From NCBI RefSeq assembly GCF_900114015.1, contig NZ_FORN01000012.1, positions 1 through 64,000 of the forward strand: a DNA stretch of 64,000 bases, given 5' to 3'. Source of the DNA: Caulobacter sp. UNC279MFTsu5.1 (GTDB taxonomy: Bacteria > Pseudomonadota > Alphaproteobacteria > Caulobacterales > Caulobacteraceae). A program made the translations under genes and the position numbers. This document shows positions 33,905 through 42,363 of the stretch, piece after piece (the stretch's first letter is position 1; every line of letters begins with the position of its first letter). Below the pieces are notes generated by a model. The model ran no database searches. It saw only the letters and a list, made by a program, of their open reading frames with translations, and was not told where the DNA came from.

Positions 33905-34759
33905 CTACTTCCGCACCCGCATCAGGCATTCCTGGGCCACCGAGGCCACCAGCTTGCCGTCGCGGGTGAACATCTGGCCGCGCACCAGGCCGCGGCCCTG
34001 CGAAGCCGAGGGGCTGTCCTGGGCGAACAGTATCCAGTCGTTGAAGTCGAACGGATGGTGGAACCACATGGCGTGGTCCAGGCTGGCGGCCTGCAGGCCG
34101 GGCGTGGTCCAGATCAGGCCGTGCGGGCGCAGGGCGCTTTCCATGAAGGCCATGTCCGAGGCGTAGGCCAGGGCGCACTGCTGCAGGCGGATGTCGTCGC
34201 CGATCACCGCGCGAGCCCGCATCCACACCTGCTTGGTCGACGGCTTGGGCGTAGGCCTGGTCGGATGCTGCGGATCGACCCAGCGCAGATCCACCGGTCG
34301 GGGATGCTCGGCCATCTTCACGAAGCGCGGATGCAGGTCGTCGCCCAGCGAGCGCAGATATTCGGCCTCGGTCGGCAGGCTTTCCGGATCGGGGGCGTCG
34401 GGCATGCCCATCTGATGCTCCAGGCCCTCTTCCGGGGTCTGGAAGGAACAGGCCAGGTTGAAGATCTGCTCGCCGTGCTGGATGGCCGCCACCCGCCGGG
34501 TGGTGAAGGTGCCGCCGTCGCGGGCCCGCTCGACCTCGTAGAGCACCGGCGCGTTCACGTCGCCGGGCCGGATGAAATAGGCGTGCAGCGAATGGCAGAT
34601 GCGGTCGGGCACGGTCTTGTAGGCCGCGGTCAGGGCCTGGGCGATGACCAGCCCGCCGAAGATGCGGGGAAAGCCGTCATTGGGGCTGACGCCCCGGAAC
34701 AGGTTCACCTCGATCGGTTCGAGGGTCAGGATCTCGGCGAGGTTCTCGGGCGTGCGCAT
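33905..34759 (-). CDS. tesB: acyl-CoA thioesterase II TesB
   Basis: 284 aa double-hotdog thioesterase that hydrolyses medium- to long-chain acyl-CoAs. Motifs: NLFRGVSPNDGFPRIFGGLV and ALTAAYKTVPDR early, HSLHAYFIRPGDVNAPVLYE (conserved hotdog helix), GGTFTTRRVAAIQHGEQIFN, and in the second half ALAYASDMAFMESALRPHG and LDHAMWFHHPF with the catalytic Asp region. Length and architecture match E. coli TesB. Divergent from the HDAC-family gene. Confidence 0.95.
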   Translation of the reverse strand: MRTPENLAEILTLEPIEVNLFRGVSPNDGFPRIFGGLVIAQALTAAYKTVPDRICHSLHAYFIRPGDVNAPVLYEVERARDGGTFTTRRVAAIQHGEQIFNLACSFQTPEEGLEHQMGMPDAPDPESLPTEAEYLRSLGDDLHPRFVKMAEHPRPVDLRWVDPQHPTRPTPKPSTKQVWMRARAVIGDDIRLQQCALAYASDMAFMESALRPHGLIWTTPGLQAASLDHAMWFHHPFDFNDWILFAQDSPSASQGRGLVRGQMFTRDGKLVASVAQECLMRVRK

Positions 34760-34838
34760 GGCGGTTGGTTAGGCGTGTGGAACGGGCGGGGCAAGACGTG
34801 ACCTTGCGTCAGCGCGACGCCTTTCCCATCGTGGCGTG

Positions 34839-35756
34839 ATGGCCACGCCCTTCCCTCCGATCGTCCACCACCCCGCCTTCCGCGCCGAGATGCCGGCCGG
34901 CCATCGTTTTCCGATGGACAAGTTCGCGCGCCTTGCCGCGGTGCTGGAGGCCGAAGGCGTGGCGGGACCGGCCGGTTTCGTGCGGCCCGAGCCGATCGAC
35001 CTGGAGAGCCTGCTGCTGGTCCATGATCAGGCCTATGTGCGCGGCGTCATCGACCTGACCTTGCCGGCCGACGTCGCCCGTCGGGTCGGCCTGCCTAATA
35101 CCGAGTCCGTGGCCAGGCGGGCCCAGGCCGCGGTCGGCGGCACCCTGGCGGCGGCGCGCCTGGCTCTGGCGCACGGGATCGCCTGCAACACCGCCGGCGG
35201 CAGCCACCACGCCCAGGCCGACACCGGAGCGGGCTTCTGCGTGTTCAACGACGTGGCGGTGGCGGCGCGGCGGCTGCTGGCGGAGGGCAGGGTCGGCCAG
35301 GTGCTGGTCGTCGACCTCGACGTCCACCAGGGCGACGGCACGGCCCGGATCTTCGAAGGCGATCCCAGCGTCTTTACCTTCTCGATGCACGCCGAGAAGA
35401 ACTTCCCGGCCCGCAAGGCGACGAGCGACTTGGACGTCGACCTGCCGGACGGCATGGACGACGGGGCCTATCTGGAAAAGCTGGGAGAGATCCTGCCGGA
35501 CCTGCTGGCGCGGGTGGCGCCGGACCTGGTGTTCTTCAACGCCGGGGTCGATCCGCACGCGGACGACAAGCTGGGGCGCCTGTCTCTGAGCGACGAGGGG
35601 CTCGCGCGGCGCGAGGCGTTCGTCCTGGGCTCATGTCTGGAAAGGGAGATCCCCGTGGCGGGGGTGATCGGCGGCGGATACGACGCCGACATCGATCGTC
35701 TGGCGCATCGTCACGCCCTTCTCCACCGGGCGGCCCGCGAGGCGCTGGGCGCCTGA
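34839..35756 (+). CDS. histone deacetylase-family (class IV-like) deacylase
   Basis: 305 aa arginase/deacetylase-fold zinc hydrolase. Visible: HHPAFRAEMPAGHRFPMDKF at the N-terminus, the active-site His pair GGSHHAQADTGAGFCVFND, the zinc-binding VVDLDVHQGDGTA, FFNAGVDPHADDKLGRLSLS, and the C-terminal GVIGGGYDADI. Bacterial members act on acetylpolyamines or other acylamides; the substrate is not deducible. I use ATG 34839; an overlapping GTG is one codon upstream. Confidence 0.93.
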   Translation: MATPFPPIVHHPAFRAEMPAGHRFPMDKFARLAAVLEAEGVAGPAGFVRPEPIDLESLLLVHDQAYVRGVIDLTLPADVARRVGLPNTESVARRAQAAVGGTLAAARLALAHGIACNTAGGSHHAQADTGAGFCVFNDVAVAARRLLAEGRVGQVLVVDLDVHQGDGTARIFEGDPSVFTFSMHAEKNFPARKATSDLDVDLPDGMDDGAYLEKLGEILPDLLARVAPDLVFFNAGVDPHADDKLGRLSLSDEGLARREAFVLGSCLEREIPVAGVIGGGYDADIDRLAHRHALLHRAAREALGA

Positions 35757-35791
35757 GGGTCGCGAACCCGGTGGAGCTACGCGGCGATCAC

Positions 35792-35890
35792 TTAGAAGCT
35801 CGTGACGAGCGAACCGGCGATCACGACGAGGGGCAGCATGGCCAGAACGATGCTGGCGAAACCCGAGAAGGCGTTGTTCGAGAAGGTCAT
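35792..35890 (-). CDS. 32-aa single-pass membrane peptide
   Basis: A very short gene: MTFSNNAFSGFASIVLAMLP followed by LVVIAGSLVTSF and a TAA stop. It consists of a short polar start and one hydrophobic helix. AGGGAAC lies 8-14 bp before the ATG, and CCTATATC (minus strand, 35948-35941) fits a -10 element about 50 bp upstream. It has no overlap with another gene. I recognise no family. Confidence 0.6.
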   Translation of the reverse strand: MTFSNNAFSGFASIVLAMLPLVVIAGSLVTSF

Positions 35891-35940
35891 TGTCTTGGTT
35901 CCCTGTTGATCCGGCGCGCCGTCCGCGTCCGGTGATCAGG

Positions 35941-35948
35941 GATATAGG
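35941..35948 (-). promoter_or_regulatory. candidate -10 element for the 32-aa gene
   Basis: CCTATATC on the minus strand matches 7 of 8 positions of GCTANAWC. It would start transcription about 45 nt upstream of the ATG at 35890. No clear -35 is present. Confidence 0.35.
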
Positions 35949-36021
35949 CCCGCGGGATGATGAATGCCCGTTACCTTTGCTTCATGAAGCGTTTTTAAGA
36001 AACGTTGACGGCGATAATCGG

Positions 36022-36039
36022 CATTACAGAGGTGTAATG
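36022..36039. promoter_or_regulatory. palindromic operator CATTACA-N4-TGTAATG
   Basis: A perfect 7-bp inverted repeat with a 4-bp spacer in an AT-rich intergenic island. A TTGACGG sequence matching the Caulobacter -35 lies at 36005-36011 on the plus strand, and a half-site GTTACAATG follows near 36055. No plus-strand gene starts downstream, so what it controls is unclear; the 32-aa gene on the minus strand is the nearest candidate. Confidence 0.45.
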
Positions 36040-36101
36040 TTGTCGACTGAAACCGTTACAATGGAAACTTTTACCTTAGAGACCAACGTTCTCCATTCGG
36101 A

Positions 36102-36521
36102 TCAATCCTCCGCCGCCGTCAGCAGGAAATGGCCGCGCAGGGCGGCGATCGGGGCGGCGCGCTGCTCCTGCCAGGCCTCGACATGGACGTTGGCGATCCG
36201 CCGGCCGACCTTGTTGATCTTGGCGCGGGCGAAGGTGGTCAGGGGGCGGCCCGAGCGCAGGTACTCGATCGAGATGTCGATGGTGCGCGGCTGGCGCTTC
36301 AGAGGCTCGGCCACCGACAGCTGGGCCAGGGCGGTCATCTCCATGAAGGCGCCCAGCACCCCGCCATGGATGGCCGGCAGCAGCGGGTTGCCGACGATAT
36401 GGTCGGAGAACGGCAGGACGGCGGTCATCTCGTCGCCGGCCAACTCGGCCCGCATGCCGATGAACCGGGCGTAGGGGATCGAGCCCAGCACGGCGCTGAG
36501 GCGGGTGTCGGCGTCGCTCAT
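36102..36521 (-). CDS. PaaI-family hotdog thioesterase
   Basis: 139 aa single-hotdog protein. The PaaI-type helix reads GNPLLPAIHGGVLGAFMEMT and strands follow in RTIDISIEYLRSGRPLTTFA and RRIANVHVEAWQEQ. These enzymes hydrolyse aryl- or acyl-CoA; the substrate is unknown. It overlaps the preceding thioesterase gene by ATGA, and the pair probably forms one operon, perhaps one heteromeric enzyme (inference). Confidence 0.88.
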   Translation of the reverse strand: MSDADTRLSAVLGSIPYARFIGMRAELAGDEMTAVLPFSDHIVGNPLLPAIHGGVLGAFMEMTALAQLSVAEPLKRQPRTIDISIEYLRSGRPLTTFARAKINKVGRRIANVHVEAWQEQRAAPIAALRGHFLLTAAED

Positions 36522-37027
36522 GCGGCGTCTCCCCTGCCCAAGGCCTTGGAGCGGGGCGGCTTGAGATTGGCGCCGGGCTTCTTGCCGGCGCTGGAGTCCA
36601 GCATGAAGGCGGCCTGGGCGGCGGCCACCGGATCGTCGGGATCGTCCTCGTAGGCCACGGCCCGCACGAAGGCGACCGAACGGGTGGCCTTGTAGCAATG
36701 GGCGCGGGCCAGCACGTCGCGGCCCGGCTGGGCCGGCCGCATGTAGTCGATGCGCAGGTCCAGGGTGGCGATCGAGGTCCATTCGCTCATGGCCGCGTGC
36801 ACCGCCTGGCCGCTGGCGTGGTCCAGCAGGGTGGTCACCACCCCGCCGGCGATCACCCCGGTCTCCGGGTCGCCGACGATCTCGGGGCGATAGGGCGCCC
36901 TGAGGATGGCGACCGCGTCGCCGATCTCCAGGGTCACCAGGCCCAGGGCGCGCGCCTGCGGGCTGCCTTCGTTCATGGCGTCGGCGATGAACCGATGCTG
37001 TTCGCCCATGCTGTTATCTGTGCTCAT
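36518..37027 (-). CDS. PaaI-family hotdog thioesterase
   Basis: 169 aa. The hotdog signature is GDPETGVIAGGVVTTLLDHA followed by SGQAVHAAM and ATLDLRIDYMRPAQPGRDVL. It extends about 20 residues beyond the fold with a basic tail. The start is uncertain: MSTDNSMGEQ offers two ATGs and neither has a clear Shine-Dalgarno. It diverges from the exonuclease gene by about 40 bp and is coupled to the downstream thioesterase by ATGA. Confidence 0.85.
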   Translation of the reverse strand: MSTDNSMGEQHRFIADAMNEGSPQARALGLVTLEIGDAVAILRAPYRPEIVGDPETGVIAGGVVTTLLDHASGQAVHAAMSEWTSIATLDLRIDYMRPAQPGRDVLARAHCYKATRSVAFVRAVAYEDDPDDPVAAAQAAFMLDSSAGKKPGANLKPPRSKALGRGDAA

Positions 37028-37067
37028 GGATAGGTTTATAGCCGCGCGCGTTGCCATATCCATCGTG

Positions 37068-38075
37068 ATGAAGCCGCAGGACCTGATCTGTCCGAAGCCC
37101 GACGGGCTCTACTGCCCGCCCGGAGACTTCTACATCGACCCCGTCCGCCCCGTGGACCGGGCGGTAGTCACCCATGGCCACGCCGACCACGCCCGGGCCG
37201 GCCACGGCGTGGTGGCCGCCACCCCCGAGACCCTGGCGATCATGGCCGAGCGCTACGGCGAGGACTTCGCCGGCCGCCGCCATCCCGTGGCCTACGACCA
37301 GACCTTCACCCACAACGGCGTCGAGGTCGGGCTGGTCCCGGCCGGCCACGTACTGGGCTCGGCCCAGGCCGTGGTGCGCTGGAAGGGCATGACCATCGTC
37401 GTCTCCGGCGACTACAAGCGCCGCCGCGATCCCACCTGCCCGGCCTTCGAGCCCGTGCCCTGCGACGTGTTCGTGACCGAGGCGACCTTCGGCCTGCCGG
37501 TCTTCCGCCATCCCGACGACAAGGGCGAGGTGGCCGCCCTGCTGAAGTCGGTCGCGCAGTTTCCCGAACGCTCGCACATCGTCGGGGCCTACGCCCTGGG
37601 CAAGGCCCAGCGGGTGATCAGATTGCTGCGCGAGGCTGGCTGGGACCGGACGATCCATGTGCACGGGGCGATGGAACGGCTGAACCGGCTTTACGGCCGT
37701 CACGGCGTCGACCTGGGCCTGCTGGCGCCCGCCACCACGGGGACCAGGAAAGACTTCGAAGGCGCGATCATCGTCGCCCCGCCCTCGGCCCTGGCCGACC
37801 GCTGGTCGCGGCGCTTCCCCGACCCGGTCGACTGCTTCGCCAGTGGCTGGATGCGGGTGCGGGCGCGGGCCCGCCAGCGGGGCGTGGAGCTTCCGCTGAT
37901 CATCTCCGACCATGCCGACTGGGACGAACTGACCGCCACCCTCGACGAGCTGCGCCCCGGCGAGGTGTGGATCACCCACGGCCGCGAGGAGGCCCTGGAG
38001 CGCTGGTGCGAACTCCAGGGCATACCGGCTCGGGCGCTACGGCTGGTGGGTTATGACGAGGAGGAGGGGGAGTAA
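37068..38075 (+). CDS. ligase-associated DNA exonuclease (metallo-beta-lactamase fold)
   Basis: 335 aa. The metallo-beta-lactamase/beta-CASP motif HGHADHARAGH lies at residues 36-46, TIVVSGDYKRRRDPTCPAFE carries the next metal Asp, VTEATFGLP motif A, and LIISDHADWDEL motif C; ITHGREEALE ends the active site. This subgroup (YSH1-like exonuclease) is encoded with an ATP-dependent ligase in bacterial repair clusters. The ligase is 1.3 kb downstream. I start at MKPQDL to match family length; an in-frame ATG exists 42 bp upstream. Confidence 0.9.
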   Translation: MKPQDLICPKPDGLYCPPGDFYIDPVRPVDRAVVTHGHADHARAGHGVVAATPETLAIMAERYGEDFAGRRHPVAYDQTFTHNGVEVGLVPAGHVLGSAQAVVRWKGMTIVVSGDYKRRRDPTCPAFEPVPCDVFVTEATFGLPVFRHPDDKGEVAALLKSVAQFPERSHIVGAYALGKAQRVIRLLREAGWDRTIHVHGAMERLNRLYGRHGVDLGLLAPATTGTRKDFEGAIIVAPPSALADRWSRRFPDPVDCFASGWMRVRARARQRGVELPLIISDHADWDELTATLDELRPGEVWITHGREEALERWCELQGIPARALRLVGYDEEEGE

Positions 38076-38091
38076 GCGTTGCAGGACGCCC

Positions 38092-38502
38092 TTACCCCAC
38101 CTTGAACGTCGCTCTCGCCCGCGCCACCGGCTTGCCATCCGCCGACACCGTGGCCTCGGCGTAGCACAGGCTCTTGCCGGGCTTGATGAAGTCGGTGTCG
38201 AACACCAGCCATTGCCCGAGCTCGGCGGCGGCGATGTAGTCCAGACCCAGGGAAACGGTGACTAGGCCCTGGCTGGGAATCTCCAGCCGCGCCAGCACCA
38301 TCCCGCACGACAGGCCCATGGCGTTGTCGGCCAGGGCCGCGATCAGGCCGCCGTGCGCACCGCCGCGGGAATTGGTGTGCGGCTCGCGCAGCTCCACGGC
38401 CAGCACCCAGCGATCGTCGCGGATATCGGCGAAGATGGGCTCCCACGGCGTGGTCAGCGGGCTCTTGCGGGGATGGGGGACGAAGGGCTCGGGCGGGCTC
38501 AT
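38092..38502 (-). CDS. PaaI-family hotdog thioesterase
   Basis: 136 aa. NSRGGAHGGLIAALADNAMG is the conserved hotdog helix, followed by VTVSLGLDYIAAAELGQWLV and a final strand VARARATFKVG. It is the third PaaI-like gene within 2.5 kb and is encoded opposite to the repair genes that flank it. The substrate is unknown. Confidence 0.88.
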   Translation of the reverse strand: MSPPEPFVPHPRKSPLTTPWEPIFADIRDDRWVLAVELREPHTNSRGGAHGGLIAALADNAMGLSCGMVLARLEIPSQGLVTVSLGLDYIAAAELGQWLVFDTDFIKPGKSLCYAEATVSADGKPVARARATFKVG

Positions 38503-38608
38503 GGTCGCCTCCAGGTCCGGGCTCCGGACGGATCAATTCAAACAGATGTTCGAATTGACTGCAAGCCTCGCCGCCATGCTAGCGTCGGCCCCGGATCGGG
38601 GGACCCGT

Positions 38609-39331
38609 ATGGCCAAGAGCAATGGCGCGCTGAAACTGGACGCCGACGAGGTGGTGCAGACGCTTGACCACCTGCAGGCCCGGGTGTCGGAGCGGTTTCC
38701 GGCGTCCGGCCTGTCGCAGGTCTGTGACCAGCTGACCGCCGTCGCCCGGGTCACCGCCCGGCGGGCGCGGCGGCTGTCGCGACCCTATCTGGGCCTGCGC
38801 GCCCTGGTGGCCGTGATCGCGATCGCGGCGATCGGGCTGGAGGCGGCGCTGATCGGCCGGCTGGACTGGCTGGCGAACCTACGGAACGCCGGCGCCCTCA
38901 CCCTGGCCACCAGCCTGGAGCCGGCCGTCAACCTGCTGCTGCTGTCGGGCGCGGCCATCTGGTTCCTGGTCTCGCTGGAATCGCGGTGGAAGCGCTCGCG
39001 GGTCCAGAAGTCGCTGCACGAGCTGCGGTCGTTCGCCCACGTGATCGACATGCACCAGCTGACCAAGGACCCGACCCTGGTGCTGGGTCCGCGCACCGCC
39101 TCGTCGCCCGCCCGCGAGATGAGCCGCTTCCAGCTGGCCCGCTATCTGGACTACTGCGCCGAGATGCTGGCCCTGACCGCCAAGCTGGCGGCGCTCTACG
39201 CCGGCGAGAGCGACGACCCGGTGGTGGTCGCCGCCGTCAACGACATCGAGACCCTGACCTCCGACCTCGGCCGCAAGATATGGCAGAAGATCATGATCCT
39301 GGGCCAGCTGGACGAGAGCCGGGCAGGTTGA
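38609..39331 (+). CDS. two-TM membrane protein between exonuclease and ligase, function unknown
   Basis: 240 aa. A helical cytoplasmic N-terminus (about 1-65), two transmembrane helices (LRALVAVIAIAAIGLEAALI near 66-87 and NLLLLSGAAIWFLVSLE near 107-125), and a helical C-terminal domain with RSFAHVIDMHQLTKDPTLVL. It ends 30 bp before the ligase start. I recognise no domain; its position makes a role alongside the ligase possible but unproven. The ATG lacks a strong RBS. Confidence 0.7.
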   Translation: MAKSNGALKLDADEVVQTLDHLQARVSERFPASGLSQVCDQLTAVARVTARRARRLSRPYLGLRALVAVIAIAAIGLEAALIGRLDWLANLRNAGALTLATSLEPAVNLLLLSGAAIWFLVSLESRWKRSRVQKSLHELRSFAHVIDMHQLTKDPTLVLGPRTASSPAREMSRFQLARYLDYCAEMLALTAKLAALYAGESDDPVVVAAVNDIETLTSDLGRKIWQKIMILGQLDESRAG

Positions 39332-39361
39332 ACCTAAGCCAAGGCGCGACATTTCATTGCC

Positions 39362-40966
39362 ATGCGCGCCTTCGCCCACCTTCTCGACCGGCTGTCCCTG
39401 ACCAGCTCGCGCAACGCCAAGCTGACCCTGATCAAGGATTTCCTGGCGCAGACCCCCGATCCCGAGCGCGGCTGGGTGCTGGCGGCCTTGACCGGGGCGC
39501 TGTCGTTCAACGCCGCCAAGCCGGCCTTCATCCGCAAGGCGGTCGAGAGCCGGATGGACCCTCAGCTGTTCGCCTGGTCCTACGACTATGTCGGCGACTT
39601 GGCCGAGACCGTCGCCCTGGTCTGGCCGGAAAGGCCCGGCGCCAATCGCGAACCTGATCTTTCCGAAGTGGTCGAGAGCCTGCGCACGGCCTCGCGCACG
39701 GAAGTGCAGCGGCTGATCGAAGGCTGGCTGGACGCCCTGGACGCCGACGGTCGCTGGGCGCTGCTGAAACTGATGACCGGCGGCCTGAGGGTCGGCGTGT
39801 CGGCGCGGCTGGCCAAGCAGGCCTGCGCCGACTTCGGCCAGGTGGAGATCGGCCAGGTCGAGGAGGTCTGGCACGCCATGACCCCGCCCTATGGCGACCT
39901 GTTCGCCTGGCTGGAGGGCCGCTCGGAACAACCCTCGCCCGACGCCCCTGGGCGGTTCCGACCGGTGATGCTGGCCCAGGCGATCGACGAAGCGGTCGAC
40001 TTCGCCAAACTGGACCCGGCCGACTACGCCGCCGAATGGAAGTGGGACGGCATCCGCGTCCAGGCGGTCAGCGAGCGCGGCGAGCGACGGCTCTACACCC
40101 GCACCGGCGACGACATCTCGGCGACCTTCCCCGACGTGGTCGAGGCCCTGGCCTTCGAGGGGGCGATCGACGGCGAGCTGCTGGTGATGCGCGACGGCGC
40201 CGTGGCCAGCTTCGGCGACCTGCAGCAGCGGCTGAACCGCAAGACGGTCGACGCCAGGCAGCTGGCGGCCTTCCCGGCCGGGATCCGCGCCTACGACCTG
40301 CTGCTGGACGGCGAGACCGACCTGCGCGGCCTGCCGTTCGCCGAACGGCGGAAACGGCTGGAGGCTTTTGTAATCCAGGCAAACAGCCCGCGCATCGACC
40401 TGTCGCCGATCCAGCCGTTCGCGACCTGGGAGGGGCTGACCGCCCTGCGCGCCGAGCCGCCGCCCGGCGATCCGACGATCGCCGAGGGTCTGATGCTCAA
40501 GCGCTGGGATAGCGTCTATGAGCCCGGCCGGCCCAAGGGTCCGTGGTTCAAGTGGAAGCGCGACCCCCGTCTGATCGATGCGGTGCTGATGTACGCCCAG
40601 CGCGGCCACGGCAAGCGGTCCAGCTTCTATTCCGACTACACCTTCGGAGTCTGGCGCGAGGACGAGACCGGGACACGTCATCTGACGCCGGTGGGCAAGG
40701 CCTATTTCGGCTTCACCGACGAGGAGCTGAAACGGATCGACAAGTTCGTGCGCGACCACACCGTCGAGCGCTTCGGCCCCGTGCGCTCGGTGCGCGCCGA
40801 CCTGGAGTTCGGCCTGGTGTTCGAGGTGGCGTTCGAGGGCCTGCAGCGCTCAACCCGCCACAAGTCGGGCGTTGCCATGCGCTTTCCGCGCATCAACCGC
40901 ATCCGCTGGGACAAGCCCGCGCGCGAGGCGGACGAGCTTTCGACGCTGGAGCGGATGCTGGACTAG
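39362..40966 (+). CDS. ATP-dependent DNA ligase (cisplatin-damage-response type, LigB/LigC-like)
   Basis: 534 aa. The N-terminal DNA-binding domain (about 1-200) starts MRAFAHLLDRLSLTSSRNAK. The adenylation motif I is EWKWDGIRVQ with Lys227, followed by FEGAIDGELLVMRDG (motif III), GLMLKRWDSVYEPGRPKGPW (motifs IV/V) and FKWKRDP. The OB domain ends with RFPRINRIRWDKPAREADEL. This ligase class is normally clustered with a Lhr-type helicase, an exonuclease and a phosphoesterase. Here only the exonuclease is close. Confidence 0.95.
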   Translation: MRAFAHLLDRLSLTSSRNAKLTLIKDFLAQTPDPERGWVLAALTGALSFNAAKPAFIRKAVESRMDPQLFAWSYDYVGDLAETVALVWPERPGANREPDLSEVVESLRTASRTEVQRLIEGWLDALDADGRWALLKLMTGGLRVGVSARLAKQACADFGQVEIGQVEEVWHAMTPPYGDLFAWLEGRSEQPSPDAPGRFRPVMLAQAIDEAVDFAKLDPADYAAEWKWDGIRVQAVSERGERRLYTRTGDDISATFPDVVEALAFEGAIDGELLVMRDGAVASFGDLQQRLNRKTVDARQLAAFPAGIRAYDLLLDGETDLRGLPFAERRKRLEAFVIQANSPRIDLSPIQPFATWEGLTALRAEPPPGDPTIAEGLMLKRWDSVYEPGRPKGPWFKWKRDPRLIDAVLMYAQRGHGKRSSFYSDYTFGVWREDETGTRHLTPVGKAYFGFTDEELKRIDKFVRDHTVERFGPVRSVRADLEFGLVFEVAFEGLQRSTRHKSGVAMRFPRINRIRWDKPAREADELSTLERMLD

Positions 40967-40972
40967 AGAGGG

Positions 40973-42253
40973 TTAGTGGATGCCCGCCCCCTCGGCGGCC
41001 ATCGCCCCAGCCCCCGCATGGAACATCCGGCCCTTCTCGGTGATCAGCACCGCCAGCAGACCCGCCACGCCAAAGCCCGTGAAGCCCAGGGTCAGAGGCA
41101 CGGTCGTGCCGTCGAACAGCTGACCGATCCAGAAGCCGAACAGCGCCCCGAAGATGGTGGTGATGAAGCCCTGCACCGAGGCCGCCGTGCCGGCCAGGTG
41201 GCCCAGCGGCTCCATGGCGATCGAACCGAAGTTCGACATCACCAGGCCGAAACAGAACATCATCCCCGCCTGCAGCAGCGAGAAGGTCCACAGGGTCTCG
41301 TGGCCGCTCAGGGCGACCACGGCATGGGCCGCTGCGAAGACGATGTAGCCGCACAGCGCCACGTGCGAGACCAGCCGCATGCCCAGGCGGCCGACGATGC
41401 GGGAATTGAGCAGCGACGAGACGGCGATGCCGCCGGCGATCCCCGCAAAGATCAGGGGGAACGAACGGCCCGCTCCCAGCACGTCGACGAACACCTGCTG
41501 GGCCGAGTTGAGGAAGCCGAACAGCCCGCCCAGCACCAGGGTGGCGGCCAGGGTGTAGCCGACGGCGATCCGGTTGGTCAGGCATTCCCTGAACGCGGCC
41601 AGCACCGGGCCGGCGGCCAGGGGCGTGCGGTCCTCCGGATGCAGGGTCTCGGGCAGCTTGATTCCCGACCAGACGATCACCGCCAGGCCGAAGATCGACA
41701 GGACGCCGAACACCCACGGCCAGGGCGCGACCAGCAGGATGGCCTGGCCCACGGATGGGGCGACGATCGGCACGCCCAGGAAGACGATGAACGACAGCGA
41801 CATCACCCGCGCCATCTGGCGGCCGCTGTAACAGTCGCGGACGATCGACACCGCCAGCACGCGGGTGGCCGCCGCTCCGACGCCGCACAGGGCGCGGGCG
41901 ATCAGCAGCATCTCGAACGAGTTGGAGAAGGCGCAGAGCGCGGCGAAGACGACGTACAGCGACAACCCCGCCAGCAGCACCGGCTTGCGGCCGAAGCGGT
42001 CGGCCAGCGGACCGTAGACGATCTGGGCCGCCCCGAAGCCCAGCAGATAGGCGGTCAGGATCCACTGGCGCTCGTTGTCGCTGGCCACGCCGAGGGCGTG
42101 GCCGATCTGCGGCATGGCCGGCAGCATCGAGTCGATGGCGAGGGCGTTGGTGGCCATCATCGCCGCGATCAGGGCGACGAACTGGCCAAAGCCCATGCCG
42201 GGATGGGGTCCGGGCGCGGGGCGAACCGAAGCGGCGATGGGAGTGGACGACAT
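40973..42253 (-). CDS. Bcr/CflA-family multidrug efflux MFS transporter
   Basis: 426 aa with 12 predicted transmembrane helices. The first helices read FGQFVALIAAMMATNALAID and SMLPAMPQIGHALG, then LLGFGAAQIVYGPLADRFGRKPVL carries the MFS DRxGRK loop motif between TM2 and TM3, as in Bcr. It exports drugs or metabolites using the proton gradient. It converges on the ligase gene with a 6-bp gap. Presumably monocistronic. Confidence 0.92.
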   Translation of the reverse strand: MSSTPIAASVRPAPGPHPGMGFGQFVALIAAMMATNALAIDSMLPAMPQIGHALGVASDNERQWILTAYLLGFGAAQIVYGPLADRFGRKPVLLAGLSLYVVFAALCAFSNSFEMLLIARALCGVGAAATRVLAVSIVRDCYSGRQMARVMSLSFIVFLGVPIVAPSVGQAILLVAPWPWVFGVLSIFGLAVIVWSGIKLPETLHPEDRTPLAAGPVLAAFRECLTNRIAVGYTLAATLVLGGLFGFLNSAQQVFVDVLGAGRSFPLIFAGIAGGIAVSSLLNSRIVGRLGMRLVSHVALCGYIVFAAAHAVVALSGHETLWTFSLLQAGMMFCFGLVMSNFGSIAMEPLGHLAGTAASVQGFITTIFGALFGFWIGQLFDGTTVPLTLGFTGFGVAGLLAVLITEKGRMFHAGAGAMAAEGAGIH

Positions 42254-42327
42254 GACGCTCTTTCACAGGCCGGAACGCCGAAGCGCCGGCAGGCGCGAGA
42301 CGCGATGGCCGCGATATAGGTCAGGCT

Positions 42328-42362
42328 GGCCCGTCCGCCAAACAAACCCGGGCGGGCGGGCC
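42328..42362 (-). terminator. GC-rich hairpin after the ZorB-like gene
   Basis: GGCCCGTCCGCC (42328-42339) pairs with GGCGGGCGGGCC (42351-42362) with one G-T pair; loop about 11 nt. It begins 2 bp past the minus-strand stop. No external T-run. Confidence 0.45.
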
Positions 42363-42363
42363 G

